Source: an uncultured Ruminococcus sp.
Lineage (GTDB): Bacteria; Bacillota; Clostridia; Oscillospirales; Ruminococcaceae
NCBI GenBank assembly: GCA_945876155.1
Contig: CAMCMW010000120.1
Location: forward strand, 1-5,766
Direction: 5' to 3'
DNA length: 5,766 nt
In this document: positions 5,118 to 5,766 of the stretch, one piece after another
Layout: each line of letters starts with the position of its first letter
Position numbering within the stretch: position 1 is the first letter of the stretch
Program-made: the position numbers and the translations under genes
The notes under the pieces: generated by a model
Told to the model about the DNA's origin: nothing
What the model saw: the letters and a program-made list of their open reading frames with translations, nothing else
Database searches by the model: none

Positions 5118-5132
5118 AAGGAGGACTGTGGA

Positions 5133-5766
5133 ATGAAGTTAAGAAAGAAAATAGCAAGTATGCTCACGGCTATGGTATGCACTGCAAGTATTTGCACTGG
5201 TGGGTACGGCTCTATGATTGGTGATGCGGTAACCGCAGATACTTATGAGGATTCGGAAAGTACACTTTTAGGTGACGTCTCCGGAAATGGCGAGATTGAC
5301 CTTCAGGATGCAATCCTGATAGGCAAAAGTATACTTTTTTCGAATGCATCACAATATGATGAAATCGGCGATTACAATGGAGATGGCAAATGTAATGTTT
5401 ATGATATGGCAAGCATTTGCAAGAAATTAATAGGAGCGCCTGCTGTGCCGTCCGATTCATGTAATACTTTTGCAGATGTGCCGGGGGCAGGAATTAGTGT
5501 AGGAAGTGCAAGTGCGGAAGTTGGTTCAGGAACTATAACTCTGCCTTTATCGCTTGAGGGTGACCTGACCTCAAATGGCTGTATTATATCAGTCAAATAT
5601 GATGATGGTTTAACGTTCAATTATTTAGACGGTTCGATTGTGTCTAATAATGACACTCCGGGAGAGGTAAAAGCGGCATTTGTTGACCCAACCGGATTGG
5701 AAAAAGATTTTGCTTCACTTGAATTCTCTTGCCCTGATACTGCTGGAACATATAACGTTGATGTGA
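5133..5766 (+). CDS. Secreted dockerin-cohesin (scaffoldin-like) protein, 3' end cut by the window
   Basis: 211 codons are visible and the frame stays open to the window end. Residues 1-35 form a signal peptide: KLRKK, a hydrophobic core, and a likely cut after AVTA (residue 35). A type I dockerin follows, with two EF-hand-like calcium loops: GDVSGNGEIDLQD (calcium positions D48, S50, N52, E54, D59) and GDYNGDGKCNVYD (D80, N82, D84, K86, D91), each leading into a helix. From about residue 118 a cohesin-like beta domain begins (ISVGSASAEVGSGTITLPLSLEG, then CIISVKYDDGLTFNY). Known biology: dockerins plug into cohesins to assemble extracellular polysaccharide-degrading complexes, so this protein could be an adaptor that docks on one scaffold and recruits another enzyme. 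A dockerin at the N-terminus is less usual. AAGGAGG at 5118-5124, eight bases before the ATG, sets the start. Any anchor or catalytic domain lies beyond the window. Confidence 0.85.
   Translation, partial: MKLRKKIASMLTAMVCTASICTGGYGSMIGDAVTADTYEDSESTLLGDVSGNGEIDLQDAILIGKSILFSNASQYDEIGDYNGDGKCNVYDMASICKKLIGAPAVPSDSCNTFADVPGAGISVGSASAEVGSGTITLPLSLEGDLTSNGCIISVKYDDGLTFNYLDGSIVSNNDTPGEVKAAFVDPTGLEKDFASLEFSCPDTAGTYNVDV

Noticed and set aside
5133..5237. Lipoprotein signal at Cys16 or Cys21 of the dockerin protein
   Set aside because: The residues before each Cys (AMV and ASI) do not fit the lipobox; a signal peptidase I site after AVTA at residue 35 fits better.

Overview
The window most likely comes from an anaerobic gut Firmicute of the Ruminococcus type (Oscillospiraceae). 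The strongest clue is the last gene, a secreted protein with a type I dockerin followed by a cohesin-like domain, which is the vocabulary of the cellulosome and amylosome. Moderate GC, strong AGGAGG-type ribosome binding sites, TTGACA/TATAAT-type promoters, and a multi-hairpin intergenic repeat of a kind I recall from Ruminococcus and Faecalibacterium genomes agree with this. The species cannot be fixed from the sequence.

Bases 1-366 hold no convincing gene. They contain nested inverted repeats (1-120), a compact element of three hairpins enclosed by an outer stem (123-209), a strong intrinsic terminator (250-279) and a possible promoter -10 box (317-322). Bases 367-2141 are a tightly packed plus-strand unit of five small phage-type genes: a membrane-anchored coiled-coil protein, a holin-like protein, a zinc N-acetylmuramoyl-L-alanine amidase, and two small proteins resembling phage tail or baseplate components. 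The unit is closed by a bidirectional terminator (2174-2206), so it looks like a separately transcribed lysis cassette, either a prophage edge or a remnant.

Bases 2142-2344 separate two convergent units and hold a series of hairpins. On the minus strand, from 4781 down to 2345, lie three co-directional genes with short gaps: an HD-domain hydrolase, a cytoplasmic GH13 alpha-amylase-family enzyme with a DUF1653 domain fused to its C-terminus, and a 60-residue DUF6440 protein. They probably form one operon read from an extended -10 promoter at 4821-4849.

Bases 4782-5132 are a divergent control region with two good plus-strand promoters in tandem, three TTATGC repeats, a 14-bp perfect palindrome and an imperfect inverted repeat at the second promoter. 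They drive the dockerin-cohesin gene from 5133, which runs off the window. The least ordinary items are the GH13-DUF1653 fusion and its operon partners, the N-terminal dockerin plus cohesin layout with its elaborate promoter region, the autonomous lysis cassette, and the multi-hairpin repeat.
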